A stretch of DNA of 64,000 nucleotides from an uncultured Rhizobiaceae group bacterium (GTDB lineage: Bacteria > Pseudomonadota > Alphaproteobacteria > Rhizobiales > Rhizobiaceae). The position numbers were made by a program, and so were the translations under genes. The first letter of the stretch is position 1. Each line of letters begins with the position of its first letter. The notes beneath the pieces are model-generated. The model saw only the letters and a program-made list of their open reading frames with translations. It ran no database searches and was not told where the DNA came from. The stretch lies in the NCBI GenBank assembly GCA_938010435.1, contig CALLUS010000005.1, positions 310,001-374,000 on the forward strand, in the 5' to 3' direction. Shown here in pieces: positions 37,945-46,661 of this stretch.

Positions 37945-38570
37945 GTGCAAAATATTCTTTATGTTTCGTCTTCACTTAGGCCCCAAGAATCCCACTCTCA
38001 AGCACTCGGCCGATACTTCTGCGATAAGCTCTCTGCTCGATTTACCAACGCAAAGATTGAAAGGCGCGATGTAGGTATAGCGCCTCCTCCGCACCCTAAT
38101 GCAACCTATGCGGTCGCCAACCACACGCCTCCCGAGCAACGCACACAAGATTTAAAAGATGCCTAGAAATATCAGAGCAGCTTATCGATCAGATTCTCAC
38201 TGCAGATGCTTTGGTATTTTCCGTCCCTATGTATAACTTCTCAATCCCCTCGACCTTTAATGCATATATCGACAACATTGTCCGTGTCGATCGCACATTT
38301 GAAGTCACGTCCGATGGCGGTTTTGCGGGCTTACTGCCCCATAAAAAAGTGTTGTTTGTAACCTCACGCGGAGCAATATACGGCGAGGGAAGCCCGATCA
38401 AGGAATTCGATATGCAAGAATCTTATCTGCGGACTGTCTTTGGTTTCATGGGAATTACCGAGCCCGAATTCGTCCATGCAGATGGGATGGATTTTGCCGA
38501 CGCTACCTACCGCGAAAAAAGTCTTGCGCACGCGCGCGAACAACTCTCAGTCTTAGCCAAATCATGGTGA
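37945..38570 (+). pseudogene. Frameshifted FMN-dependent NADH-azoreductase (AzoR/AcpD family)
   Basis: Flavodoxin-fold quinone/azo reductase split by one base. Part 1 (GTG at 37945, AGGA upstream) gives ILYVSSSLRPQESHSQALGR and stops at 38164-38166. Part 2 continues EISEQLIDQILTADALVFSV, then PMYNFSIPSTFNAYIDNIVR. Adding one C near 38162 (CC to CCC) joins them as DLKDALEISEQL. FMN-binding and dimer motifs (SSSLRPQESHS, PMYNFSIP) are otherwise intact. It follows the broken Rrf2 gene by 9 nt and overlaps the next broken gene. Confidence 0.82.
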
Positions 38571-39324
38571 CTGCCAACCGAACCGGAGCATCACGCGTCG
38601 CGGACATTCCTGCTGATATTCTGCAAGCGTTGAACGCAGGTAAGATCGAGGCAGTAACTTTGGTTGAAAACTTAGCAACAGACTTCAATGTACTGCTCTC
38701 GCACACGTTGCCAAATGTCGCAGCGGTGGCTTCAATCAACCCAAAGACAGGCGTTACCAAGCGCATGATGGCAGTTGCAATTGCAATTGTCAGGTATAGC
38801 GGCAACAACAAAGTGCCTTTTTAAGCGCCCATAGATCCGACTTGGTTCGAGGTTGGGGGGCCTATGTCGTTGGCGCTCTGCCTGACATCACTCTTGCAGA
38901 CAGGTTAAGCTAAATGAGGGTATTTGCAGATGACCCACATTTCGGTGTCCGAGAATGGTCGTGGCTCGCGCTACGACCACATATCGTAAAAAACCCACTC
39001 GAAACTATTGCCCTATTGCAACCTTGGGTGACTGACCCGTCTGCAAACGTCAGGCGTTTTGCAATCGAGGCAACCCGACCACGTGGCGTTTGGAGCGCTC
39101 ACATAAAAACGCTCAAGGAAGAACCCGAAGTGGCGAGGAACTTGTTAGACGAAGTGGCATCAGATTCTTCGCGCTATGTTCAAGATTCTGTAGCTAATTG
39201 GCTAAACGACGCATGGAAAACTAACCCGCAATGGGTTGATGACTACTGCACGAGCATATTGTGTCTGCACAATACAAAAGAAGCTACCTATATTGCAAAG
39301 CGGGCGCTAAGAAACAAAAAATAG
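38564..39324 (+). pseudogene. Broken AlkD-like DNA alkylation repair protein
   Basis: HEAT-repeat DNA glycosylase family. The N-terminal part (from ATG 38564) ends at 38822-38824 in a T-run. Restoring one T (five to six) continues the frame as LSAHRSDLVRGWGAYVVGAL and on to LADRLS. Then an in-frame TAA (38911-38913) precedes MRVFADDPHFGVREWSWLAL and the well-preserved C-terminus (NVRRFAIEATRPRGVWSAHI, YVQDSVANWLNDAWK). So the gene has one frameshift and one nonsense codon. The C-terminal 136 codons could still be expressed from 38914. Confidence 0.8.
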
Positions 39325-39375
39325 GGGGAGCCCTGCCTAACAGTATCGGCTCAATGAAACCGTTACGCAGGAACC

Positions 39376-39705
39376 CTAACCCCAAATACAGCGCGAGGCC
39401 ACATAAGTGCTTCCGGCACCTCGGCGACGGAGTTTACGCTCTTGTCTTTTTGCCCAACGTCTTGGGCCCGGACCAACAGCGACCACCCAATACCCCTTGC
39501 CAGCATTCGGGCTGTCGGATTGATCAAGATCCATAGCGACAGCGCCGATACGGCGGGCTTTGCGTTGGGCTGATCTGTAATTCTGGAAAGCGCCTGCAAA
39601 GGCATAATAGCCACAATTACCATCTGAAGCATGGGCCAGATTAGCTTGGCCCATTGTAAAACCGGCACAAGCCAGTACGCCTACGATAAGTGTTTTATTG
39701 AACAT
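39376..39705 (-). CDS. Small secreted hypothetical protein
   Basis: A 109-residue product with a signal peptide (MFNKTLIVGVLACAGF to NLAHA) and a good GGAG ribosome-binding site. The mature part has NCGYYAFAGAFQNYRSAQRK and GYWVVAVGPGPRRWAKRQ, a basic stretch, and two cysteines (NCGYY and SRCIWG) that could pair. It somewhat recalls SPOR or DUF4189-type small secreted proteins, but I cannot place it. Confidence 0.6.
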   Translation of the reverse strand: MFNKTLIVGVLACAGFTMGQANLAHASDGNCGYYAFAGAFQNYRSAQRKARRIGAVAMDLDQSDSPNAGKGYWVVAVGPGPRRWAKRQERKLRRRGAGSTYVASRCIWG

Positions 39706-39883
39706 AATCTCTCCATTTGGTTCGTTCGGTGATCAGGGCACCTTTCCCTTGAACCCAAGATGAACAATTTCACCCTGTTTGACCGTGATTTTTCGCACAT
39801 CTGTGCACAGTCAGCCTCAATCAAGATTGCGCATGTGCTCGTAGCGGTTATGTTGATCCGAATAATCCAGGGGGAATTCAAAA

Positions 39884-40279
39884 ATGTTCAACTATCGATA
39901 CGTATCCGTAGCCGCGACAGTCGTCGCAACTGTCGTCTTTATCGTCTATGCATTCATACCATTCATCGCCAACATCCTGTTTGGCATTGAAGGCAATGAA
40001 GAATCCAACTTCGTGCTGCGACGGTCTGGAATTCTATTGTTTGGCGTGGGGGTCATTACTTGGATGAGTCGCAACGAGCTGCCATCCGTCGCCCGCAATG
40101 CTATAGCTCGTGGCATTGCTGTGGCACTTCTCGGCGTGGCTGTGAGCGCAATGTATGAATCTTATCGCGGATTCCCCGGGCCAACCATCTGGCTGTTCAC
40201 CACAATCGAAGCCTTTTTCGGTGGTGTGTTTTTGTACTATTCACTTGAAAAAACAAAGAGCAATACAGTCTCAAAATAA
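39884..40279 (+). CDS. Small integral membrane protein, unknown function
   Basis: 131 residues with four predicted hydrophobic segments (VAATVVATVVFIVYAFIPF, ILLFGVGVITWM, IAVALLGVAVSAMY, IWLFTTIEAFFGGVFLYY) and a charged C-terminus. AGGGGGA precedes the ATG at good distance. Convergent with rplA across a shared terminator. The four-helix plan is like several DUF4345-type proteins, but no signature is decisive. Confidence 0.6.
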   Translation: MFNYRYVSVAATVVATVVFIVYAFIPFIANILFGIEGNEESNFVLRRSGILLFGVGVITWMSRNELPSVARNAIARGIAVALLGVAVSAMYESYRGFPGPTIWLFTTIEAFFGGVFLYYSLEKTKSNTVSK

Positions 40280-40289
40280 AATCAGCCAA

Positions 40290-40323
40290 CAAAAAATCCC
40301 GGTGTTTCCACCGGGGTTTTTTG
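40290..40323. terminator. Bidirectional terminator, end of rplKA and of the membrane-protein gene
   Basis: Stem AAAAAATCCCGGTG/CACCGGGGTTTTTT (one T.G pair) with a 4-nt loop and T-runs in both directions. It marks the end of the rplK-rplA transcript and the boundary of the inserted region. Confidence 0.9.
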
Positions 40324-40354
40324 TTACCAATCGTGTGATCAGCAAATTTTTCGC

Positions 40355-41056
40355 TTATGCCTCAGGCATAACGGAAGCAACGTCCACTTTGATGCCCGGT
40401 CCCATGGTAGATGAAATCGCAACGCGTTTGACATAAGCACCTTTAGCACCAGCTGGTTTTGCTTTCGAAACAGCTTCAACAAGTGCTTTGATGTTTTCTT
40501 CAATTGCTTTCGCATCGAAGCTGGCTTTGCCAACACCTGCGTGAATGACACCAGCTTTTTCAACACGGAATTCAACGGAACCGCCTTTAGCATCTTTAAC
40601 AGCCTGAGTGACATCGGGTGTCACTGTTCCAACGCGCGGGTTTGGCATCAGGCCGCGTGGACCCAAAACTTTACCCAAACGACCCACAAGAGCCATCATA
40701 TCTGGTGTTGCAATGATACGATCAAACGGGATGTCGCCACCCTGAATTTGTTCCATCAAATCTTCAGCACCAACAACATCAGCCCCAGCAGCTTTCGCTT
40801 CATCAGCTTTTGCATCACGTGCGAACACAGCAACATTCATGTCTTTACCAGTGCCGTTTGGCATGGTGACAACACCACGAACCATTTGGTCAGCGTGGCG
40901 TGGATCAACACCCAAATTCATTGCAACTTCAACAGTTTCGTCAAATTTTGCTTTTGGAGCATCTTTGATAAATGAAACAGCTTCAGAGATTGAATAAAGT
41001 TTTTTACGGTCAATGCCTTCACGGGCAGAGGTCAGTCTTTTTCCTGCTTTAGCCAT
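40355..41056 (-). CDS. rplA: Ribosomal protein L1
   Basis: 50S L1-stalk protein, and in many bacteria the repressor of its own operon. 233 residues, with the conserved [41 protein letters not shown] and [14 protein letters not shown] segments. Four bases after rplK. Normally followed by rplJ; here the next core gene is 11 kb away. Confidence 0.98.
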   Translation of the reverse strand: MAKAGKRLTSAREGIDRKKLYSISEAVSFIKDAPKAKFDETVEVAMNLGVDPRHADQMVRGVVTMPNGTGKDMNVAVFARDAKADEAKAAGADVVGAEDLMEQIQGGDIPFDRIIATPDMMALVGRLGKVLGPRGLMPNPRVGTVTPDVTQAVKDAKGGSVEFRVEKAGVIHAGVGKASFDAKAIEENIKALVEAVSKAKPAGAKGAYVKRVAISSTMGPGIKVDVASVMPEA

Positions 41057-41060
41057 CAGA

Positions 41061-41489
41061 TCAACCTTTCACTTCCAAGCCCATGGAACGGGCAGAACCT
41101 TCGATCATAAGCATAGCTTGATCAATATCGTTTGCGTTCAGGTCTTTCATTTTCGCTTCAGCGATTTCTTTTACTTGAGCGCGTGTCACAGAACCGGCGA
41201 CTGAACGCCCGGGCTCTTTAGAGGCTGATTTCAAGCCAGCGGCCTTTTTCAAAAGAAACGAAGCCGGAGGCGTCTTCATTTTGAATGTGAAAGATTTGTC
41301 TTGGAAAATAGTAATGGTGCAAGGAACCGGAGCGCCCTTTTCCATTTCCTGTGTAGCAGCGTTAAACGCCTTACAAAATTCCATAATGTTCAAGCCACGC
41401 TGACCGAGTGCCGGTCCGATTGGCGGTGAAGGTGATGCACTTCCTGCAGGAACCTGAAGTTTCAGGTATCCATCAATTTTCTTGGCCAT
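41061..41489 (-). CDS. rplK: Ribosomal protein L11
   Basis: Part of the GTPase-associated centre of the 50S subunit. 142 residues: [20 protein letters not shown], then [16 protein letters not shown] and the RNA-binding C-terminal domain with [17 protein letters not shown]. Downstream of nusG with a 207-nt gap that holds a stem-loop. Confidence 0.98.
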   Translation of the reverse strand: MAKKIDGYLKLQVPAGSASPSPPIGPALGQRGLNIMEFCKAFNAATQEMEKGAPVPCTITIFQDKSFTFKMKTPPASFLLKKAAGLKSASKEPGRSVAGSVTRAQVKEIAEAKMKDLNANDIDQAMLMIEGSARSMGLEVKG

Positions 41490-41561
41490 TTTAAATGCCT
41501 TTGTTTGCGCTCCTGAAGGAGCATTTCATTTGCCAAACATTTCTGCTTGGCGCTCAAAGAC

Positions 41562-41611
41562 CTATGTGGTGCGGATATGGAAGCCGGCCTGGCCCCTCAC
41601 CTCCCACATAG
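41562..41611 (-). promoter_or_regulatory. Candidate ribosomal-protein leader upstream of rplK
   Basis: An 8-bp stem CTATGTGG/CCACATAG (41562-41569, 41604-41611) encloses a GC-rich segment with a GCCGGC element, in the nusG-rplK gap about 75-120 nt before rplK. In E. coli, L1 represses this operon by binding such a leader. Only the position and the stem support it. Confidence 0.35.
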
Positions 41612-41696
41612 ATTTGATACCCGTTAGAGCATCTGCTTCCAGCAATTCCGAAGATTTACTTTCCACTCTGTTGAAACCTCGCGGCTTCAACATGGA

Positions 41697-42227
41697 TCAG
41701 ACCTTTTCGACCTGTCCGTATTCAAGGTCAACAGGCGTTGCACGCCCGAAGATAGAAACTTCAACTTTCAAACGCGCACGTTCCTCGTCAACTTCTTCAA
41801 CCGTTCCACTGAACGATGCAAAAGGACCATCAGAGACGCGTACATTTTCGCCGATTTCAAATGTGATAGATGGCTTCGGACGATCAACGCCTTCTTGCAC
41901 CTGATTCAAAATGCGGTCAGCTTCTTTATTGGAAATCGGAAGCGGTTTACTTTCGGTTCCAAGAAAGCCGGTAACTTTCGGTGTGTTCTTGATCAGGTGA
42001 TAAGCCTCATCCGTCATTTCCATACGCGCAAGCACATAACCTGGAAAGAACTTACGCTCAGCATCGACCTTGCGACCCTTGCGAACTTCAACAACCTTCT
42101 CAACCGGAACGAGAATTTGTTCAATCAGGTGCTCAAGACCTTTTTGACGTGCCTGTTCCTCAATTGAGGCAACCACCTTTTGCTCGAAATTCGAGTAGGC
42201 GTGAATGATGTACCACCGCATGGCCAT
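41697..42227 (-). CDS. nusG: Transcription termination/antitermination factor NusG
   Basis: RNA polymerase-associated elongation factor linking transcription to Rho and the ribosome. 176 residues: NGN domain (RWYIIHAYSNFEQKVVASI, FFPGYVLARMEM) and C-terminal KOW domain (VRVSDGPFASFSGTVEEVDE). The start could be 42227 or the ATG at 42221. 27 nt after secE. Confidence 0.98.
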   Translation of the reverse strand: MAMRWYIIHAYSNFEQKVVASIEEQARQKGLEHLIEQILVPVEKVVEVRKGRKVDAERKFFPGYVLARMEMTDEAYHLIKNTPKVTGFLGTESKPLPISNKEADRILNQVQEGVDRPKPSITFEIGENVRVSDGPFASFSGTVEEVDEERARLKVEVSIFGRATPVDLEYGQVEKV

Positions 42228-42254
42228 AAGATGCCGAAACTCCGCTTTTGACGC

Positions 42255-42446
42255 TTAACCGAAAATCAATCCGGTGCCATAGCTAAGCACCTGATCGATT
42301 ATGAAAAAGAATATTGCTGTAATGAACACAAGAACGAGGGTCATAATCGTCGTGGTCACAGTCTCACGACGTGTGGGCCAAACGACCTTAGCAACCTCTG
42401 CACGAACCTGTTGAAGAAACGCAAATGGATTGGTCTTCGAAGCCAT
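42255..42446 (-). CDS. secE: Preprotein translocase subunit SecE
   Basis: Single-span subunit that clamps SecY. 63 residues from MASKTNPFAFLQQVRAEVAK (GAGGA upstream); VVWPTRRET is the conserved pre-membrane amphipathic helix, and the single membrane segment is MTLVLVFITAIFFFIIDQVL. A start at 42464 is less likely. Confidence 0.95.
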   Translation of the reverse strand: MASKTNPFAFLQQVRAEVAKVVWPTRRETVTTTIMTLVLVFITAIFFFIIDQVLSYGTGLIFG

Positions 42447-42510
42447 GTTTTTCATCCTCAACAAGCGACTCGGCGAGACATGCCTAATAACCTGTTTTTA
42501 AACAGCAATC

Positions 42511-42545
42511 GGGTGCGCTTGATCAGTTCAAGATCAAACACACCC
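42511..42545 (-). repeat. Stem-loop upstream of secE
   Basis: A 14-bp stem with two G.U pairs (42511-42524 with 42532-42545) and a 7-nt loop, 65 nt upstream of the secE start. No T-run follows in either direction. It could be part of the secE-nusG 5' UTR. The tRNA-Trp gene that often precedes secE in alphaproteobacteria is not here. Confidence 0.5.
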
Positions 42546-42617
42546 AATCAATTGAGCTTTATCTAGAACGTCATACCTCTAAGTGCAAGATGTACGACAA
42601 AAGTTTATCCCAAACGA

Positions 42618-43085
42618 TTACCTTCGAACCGTAACAATCCGGCTCTTGGCGCGCCATCCGCAGTGAACGCGATCGCGGGTATTGCCACCGCAAACCTTCA
42701 CTTTGTTGCCTTTGACCGCCGTCGCAATAGCAACGTGGCGACCCGATTTGGAATAACTGCTGCGAAATACCACGACATCACCACGACGAATACGGCGTTT
42801 ACTTACGCGTTTGCCCCAACGTTCCCAAGCGCGGGCGCTGGCATAAGATGCGACTGGCTTTTTGCCAGCTTTACGCACCGCGTATTTCACAGCATGGCCG
42901 CACCATGGCACACGACGCGTGTTAACACCCATTATTCGGTTAGCACGACGCGTGCCCTCTTTCATGCCTTCAAGACGTTCAAGAGCACGCGCTGCCGGAC
43001 TGGCCTGAACGTGTGATGAAATTGTTGCGGAAAAAATGACAGTCGAAATTAAAGCAGCAAAAAGTACTGCGGAACGAAATAACAT
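42618..43085 (-). CDS. Exported TIGR02594-type (CHAP/NlpC-like) peptidoglycan hydrolase
   Basis: 155 residues with a signal peptide ending HVQA before SPAARALE. The domain has the nucleophile region VPWCGHAVKYAVRKAG (Cys), YASARAWERWGKRV and RRGDVVVFR, then the catalytic His in GRHVAIATAV and CGGNTRDRV, as in TIGR02594 proteins. Likely a cell-wall amidase/endopeptidase. Monocistronic, minus strand, just beyond secE. Confidence 0.75.
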   Translation of the reverse strand: MLFRSAVLFAALISTVIFSATISSHVQASPAARALERLEGMKEGTRRANRIMGVNTRRVPWCGHAVKYAVRKAGKKPVASYASARAWERWGKRVSKRRIRRGDVVVFRSSYSKSGRHVAIATAVKGNKVKVCGGNTRDRVHCGWRAKSRIVTVRR

Positions 43086-43377
43086 TGATGAGGCCTTTAC
43101 TCAATAACTTGCCGTTAAGCTCCCAGGCCACATCCCTCAGAAAGCAAAACGTACTAACTCACCCTCTTCTTTTGAGAGCAGCGGTCTTTATAGATATATA
43201 AAATGCCACGTCAACACACAGTATATAACACTGTGAAATTTGTCGCGATTTAGGAGGAATTCGACCACTTTCCAATAATTCAGTTCTGTATCAGCGTATT
43301 TCTGCATGTGCCAATATATTGACCCGCCTGAATTGTTGAGATAACGCAACGTTAATACAAACTGGACCGGTGTTCTT

Positions 43378-43932
43378 ATGTTACTTCGCAAAGCAGTAAT
43401 TCTTCTAAGCGTCATATTCTTGGTCGGCTGCCAAGCCAAAAAACTACCATTAGCCAGCACAAGCGTTATAACTCCTACCTTTGCAGGGGCCTCTGGTGTA
43501 GATGTTTTTGCTGCGAAACGCCAAAATGGTGAAATTGTTCCTGCCTATCGTGGTGATCAATTTGTCGAAGTTCGATCTTACGCCAAACAAACGGTAAAAA
43601 ACTCTACTCGCAAAAAGAATGTCGAATTTAGCGGTGCTCAGTGTGCATTGTCAGGCACCGGCTTTAAAGGAAATCTGACGACGCCAGCAAAAATACGTGT
43701 GCCAATTTACGGACATGAATCCAGCGAGTTGGCGTTACGTTGCGTCTCTGAAGGGTATAGCCCAACCATACGCACAGTTCGCGCATTCAACAAAACCAAA
43801 TCAGATCGTGTAAAAGGTTCAGGTAGCGGTGGTGTGCTTGGTGTTGTACTCGTTGCCGCGATCAATGCCGCTTCCGATGAAAAGAAACATGTTTTTCTTT
43901 ATCCTGAAGTCGCAGTTCAATTCGCAAAATAG
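43378..43932 (+). CDS. Hypothetical lipoprotein
   Basis: 184 residues. Signal peptide with lipobox LVGC (Cys at residue 18). The mature part is basic and beta-rich; two internal cysteines (AQCALSG and LRCVSEGY) may pair. A Gly-rich hydrophobic segment near the end (GGVLGVVLVAAINAAS) could associate with the membrane. No family recognised. Convergent with the esterase gene. Confidence 0.6.
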   Translation: MLLRKAVILLSVIFLVGCQAKKLPLASTSVITPTFAGASGVDVFAAKRQNGEIVPAYRGDQFVEVRSYAKQTVKNSTRKKNVEFSGAQCALSGTGFKGNLTTPAKIRVPIYGHESSELALRCVSEGYSPTIRTVRAFNKTKSDRVKGSGSGGVLGVVLVAAINAASDEKKHVFLYPEVAVQFAK

Positions 43933-43981
43933 GGTTTAAAATCTACTCAATTTGTAATTCCAAGCAAATAGTCGCCAGCAG

Positions 43982-44857
43982 TCAGTTGGCGTCTGTTTTT
44001 CTATCTAGACCTTCAAACCATTTGATTGCCATGCCACCCCATTCTTTAGGAACTCTATGTCCATCCGGGTGCAAAACAAATCTCAAGGCTGTATCCGGGG
44101 CGCATTTGGTCCACCATCGCTGCCAGTAAGCGCCATCCGTTTTGAACTTGTTAGCACGCAATTGATCGCAAGAATTCAATTTGCGCATGACTTGCAAACC
44201 AACAAACACATCGCCTTGTATTATATGCCCCATTCCAAGTGGCCGACCTTCCAATGGCACAGTGCCATCACGCCAACCATGGGTGTGCATCATCTTCACA
44301 GGGCCTTTGCAGTCGGTGGCTACGGGGTGTGGTCGCCAGAACGCGCCACCAACAGGCACATAAGCCTTTGCAACCTTCGGATCTTGGCATGCAAGATACC
44401 ATGTGAGCGAACCACCAATGGAGAAACCGCCCATCATGATGTTGTCCCGATCAATGGAAAAACGTTTGGCAGCATCTGTTAGAACTTCTTTGGCAAATGC
44501 CAACTCGTCGCGCTGTTTTGCCCGAAATGGTAAGAATGACCATACCGGCCCATATCGTGAATTTGGACGTTGAAGCGCGCTCGGCGCAATCACGGCATAG
44601 CCACGTTTGGTGAACGCCTCAACCATATTACGGTTGCGCATAGCTCTGGCACCAGACCCACCTGCCCCATGGAAATACAGCAGTGCTGGAATTGGCTTGT
44701 CCAGTTGAGAACCTTTGGGCAGAGCAATGCTGTAACTGCCCATAGCAGTTTCACACTCGTCAGCCTCGTTACCGCATAGATTTTGTCCGTATGACGGCGA
44801 CGGCAGTGCAAACATCACTGAAGAAGCTAGAGTTATTTTCAGTGCAATTGAACGCAT
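43982..44857 (-). CDS. Polyhydroxybutyrate depolymerase-like esterase (LpqC type)
   Basis: Exported alpha/beta hydrolase, 291 residues from MRSIALKITLASSV with a signal peptide. Features: the oxyanion region LLYFHGAGGSGARAMRN, the nucleophile elbow GGFSIGGSLTW (GxSxG), the acid-region HTHGWRDGTVPLEG and the terminal His in HPDGHRVPKEW. The family includes secreted PHB depolymerases and feruloyl esterases, so the substrate is open. Five bases upstream an alternative start exists at 44872. Confidence 0.82.
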   Translation of the reverse strand: MRSIALKITLASSVMFALPSPSYGQNLCGNEADECETAMGSYSIALPKGSQLDKPIPALLYFHGAGGSGARAMRNRNMVEAFTKRGYAVIAPSALQRPNSRYGPVWSFLPFRAKQRDELAFAKEVLTDAAKRFSIDRDNIMMGGFSIGGSLTWYLACQDPKVAKAYVPVGGAFWRPHPVATDCKGPVKMMHTHGWRDGTVPLEGRPLGMGHIIQGDVFVGLQVMRKLNSCDQLRANKFKTDGAYWQRWWTKCAPDTALRFVLHPDGHRVPKEWGGMAIKWFEGLDRKTDAN

Positions 44858-44961
44858 CGCATTCTTTTCCAAAGCAAAAGATCACCAACCGTGTCAAATG
44901 CACGGCCGGTTGGAAAGCTCAGAAGCGACGAGATGTCAAAACTGTGATCAGTTGAACGCGC

Positions 44962-46575
44962 TTAACGGGACAAGTGATTCAGCGGGTTCACAGGGTTAGA
45001 GTTTTTGCGCAATTCAAAGTGTAGTTTTGGAACGTTTGCATTCCCGCTACGTCCCGAACGTGCAATCACCTGCCCGCGTGAAACTTTATCACCACGTTTC
45101 ACAAGGTTTGCGCTGGAATGTGCGTAAGCTGAAACCCAACCATTGGCATGGCTTACCAAAATAAGCTTTCCGAAATCTTCCAACTCAGCACCGGAGTAAA
45201 TCACAGTGCCATTCTCCGTCGCTTTTACAGAGGTGCCCACTGGAACGGAAATATCGATACCGTCATTAGACCCTGTAGAGGTGCGCTCACCAAATTTTGC
45301 GATCACACGACCATCAGCAGGCCAACGGAATGCATCAGCACTGGTCGCTTTGGCTGTTTGAACTTTTTCTTGGGCCTTTTCAGCGATACTTTCTTGTTTC
45401 GTGACCGCAGGCACAACCCGCTTTTGCGATTGAGAACCTGCCGGAACACTGGACGTGGTCACAGGATCAGTTGTGTTACTTACAACTGTCACGCCATTTG
45501 GAATGACAATTTTTGCACCTAAACGAACCGTATCAGAAGACATGTTGTTTGCGGACCGCAATGCGGCATTGCTTACACCGTATTTACGGGCAATTCCGCT
45601 CAAAGTATCGCCAGAAACCACTGTGTGGCTGCCAGAAGTGCTAGAAGATTCCATAATCGGACGCGGGGTCTCCACACGAGCCTGTTGAACCACGCGATAT
45701 TTAGGAACGGCAATCTTTCCAGATGCCTGACCTTGGAAACCAGTTGTCGAACGTGAAGCCAGGGTCACCGGATTGCTATCAGGGGCTGAAATTGGAGCAC
45801 TTGTGCCATATTGATATGTAGGCACAAGAATTCTTGTACCCGCAGCTACTGCATTTGGGTCTTTAATGGCATTAGCACTCATCAAAGCCATCACTGGAAC
45901 ACCAAAACGACGGGACAAGTTGTAAAGTGTTTCACCACTTTTCAAATCAACCCAAGAACCGCCTGCTCTGGTCCAACCGGGTTTCACAGCTTCAACTTTT
46001 TGCGCAACAGCTGCTTTAGCTACAGTTTGAACAACAGACCCCGTGGTGATTTCATCTTTGCCAACCAATTTCAGTGGGTTGGAAGGTGCAATCCGTGGCT
46101 TCAAAACAAGCGGGTTTGCAGACGCAGCTTTTTGGGTGACTGTTTCAACCGCTTTCGCTTTGGCCGCTGTTTTCACGGATTCAACAGGACTGGAGATAAA
46201 GCGTTTGGCTGATGCCACTTTTTCAGCAACCGTACTCGTTTGAGCGACAGGAACGGCTTGCGCGACAGGCGCTAATGCTGAGCTTTGTACGGCGGAAACC
46301 AGAGGTTGAGGCTTTGAAACTTGCAAAGCCGGTTGCTCTTGGCGTCTCAAAATCGTGATATTATCTTTTTTCACATCGCCAGGGTAAGCCTGATTGACTT
46401 GGCCGTTTTGCTTGATAATTTGATGCTGATTGTCCGTCATGCTGGTGGCAGTCAACAGCTGCTGTTCAAACCGGGCAACATCATTGCTACAGGCCGTTGA
46501 AACCACAGCGAGAACCAATAAAGCAGAGGCTTGGTGCAACGCGCTAAAACGGCGGGCATGAATTTTGGAACGCAT
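44962..46575 (-). CDS. nlpD: NlpD/DipM-like lipoprotein, LysM + degenerate LytM (M23)
   Basis: Septal envelope protein activating cell-wall amidases. 537 residues. Lipobox STAC near residue 29; a Pro/Ala/Lys/Val-rich linker; LysM 1 (LKSGETLYNLSRRFGVPVMA); LysM 2 (VVSGDTLSGIARKYGVSNAA); C-terminal M23/LytM domain. In the latter the first zinc histidine is Asn (NDGIDISVP) while LHFELR remains, as in E. coli NlpD, so it is probably a non-catalytic activator. Last in the tat-serS-surE-pcm cluster. Confidence 0.9.
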   Translation of the reverse strand: MRSKIHARRFSALHQASALLVLAVVSTACSNDVARFEQQLLTATSMTDNQHQIIKQNGQVNQAYPGDVKKDNITILRRQEQPALQVSKPQPLVSAVQSSALAPVAQAVPVAQTSTVAEKVASAKRFISSPVESVKTAAKAKAVETVTQKAASANPLVLKPRIAPSNPLKLVGKDEITTGSVVQTVAKAAVAQKVEAVKPGWTRAGGSWVDLKSGETLYNLSRRFGVPVMALMSANAIKDPNAVAAGTRILVPTYQYGTSAPISAPDSNPVTLASRSTTGFQGQASGKIAVPKYRVVQQARVETPRPIMESSSTSGSHTVVSGDTLSGIARKYGVSNAALRSANNMSSDTVRLGAKIVIPNGVTVVSNTTDPVTTSSVPAGSQSQKRVVPAVTKQESIAEKAQEKVQTAKATSADAFRWPADGRVIAKFGERTSTGSNDGIDISVPVGTSVKATENGTVIYSGAELEDFGKLILVSHANGWVSAYAHSSANLVKRGDKVSRGQVIARSGRSGNANVPKLHFELRKNSNPVNPLNHLSR

Positions 46576-46661
46576 AACTTATCCACGGGCTACTCAATAC
46601 AGACCGTTTTATTAAGCCCCATCAACCTTAATTGCCGGTTAAGTTATTTGGTAAAAGTGGA

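Noticed and set aside
37469-38570. Programmed frameshifting to explain the split Rrf2 and azoreductase frames
   Set aside because: No slippery heptamer or downstream pseudoknot at the breakpoints, and neither family uses recoding; homopolymer deletions explain them better.
29601-40289. Prophage or integrative element
   Set aside because: No integrase, transposase, structural phage gene, tRNA target or flanking direct repeat was seen, so I only call it an accessory insertion.
43188-43460. 90-codon minus-strand frame upstream of the lipoprotein
   Set aside because: It overlaps the start of the plus-strand lipoprotein gene, has no ribosome-binding site and no homology I can recognise.
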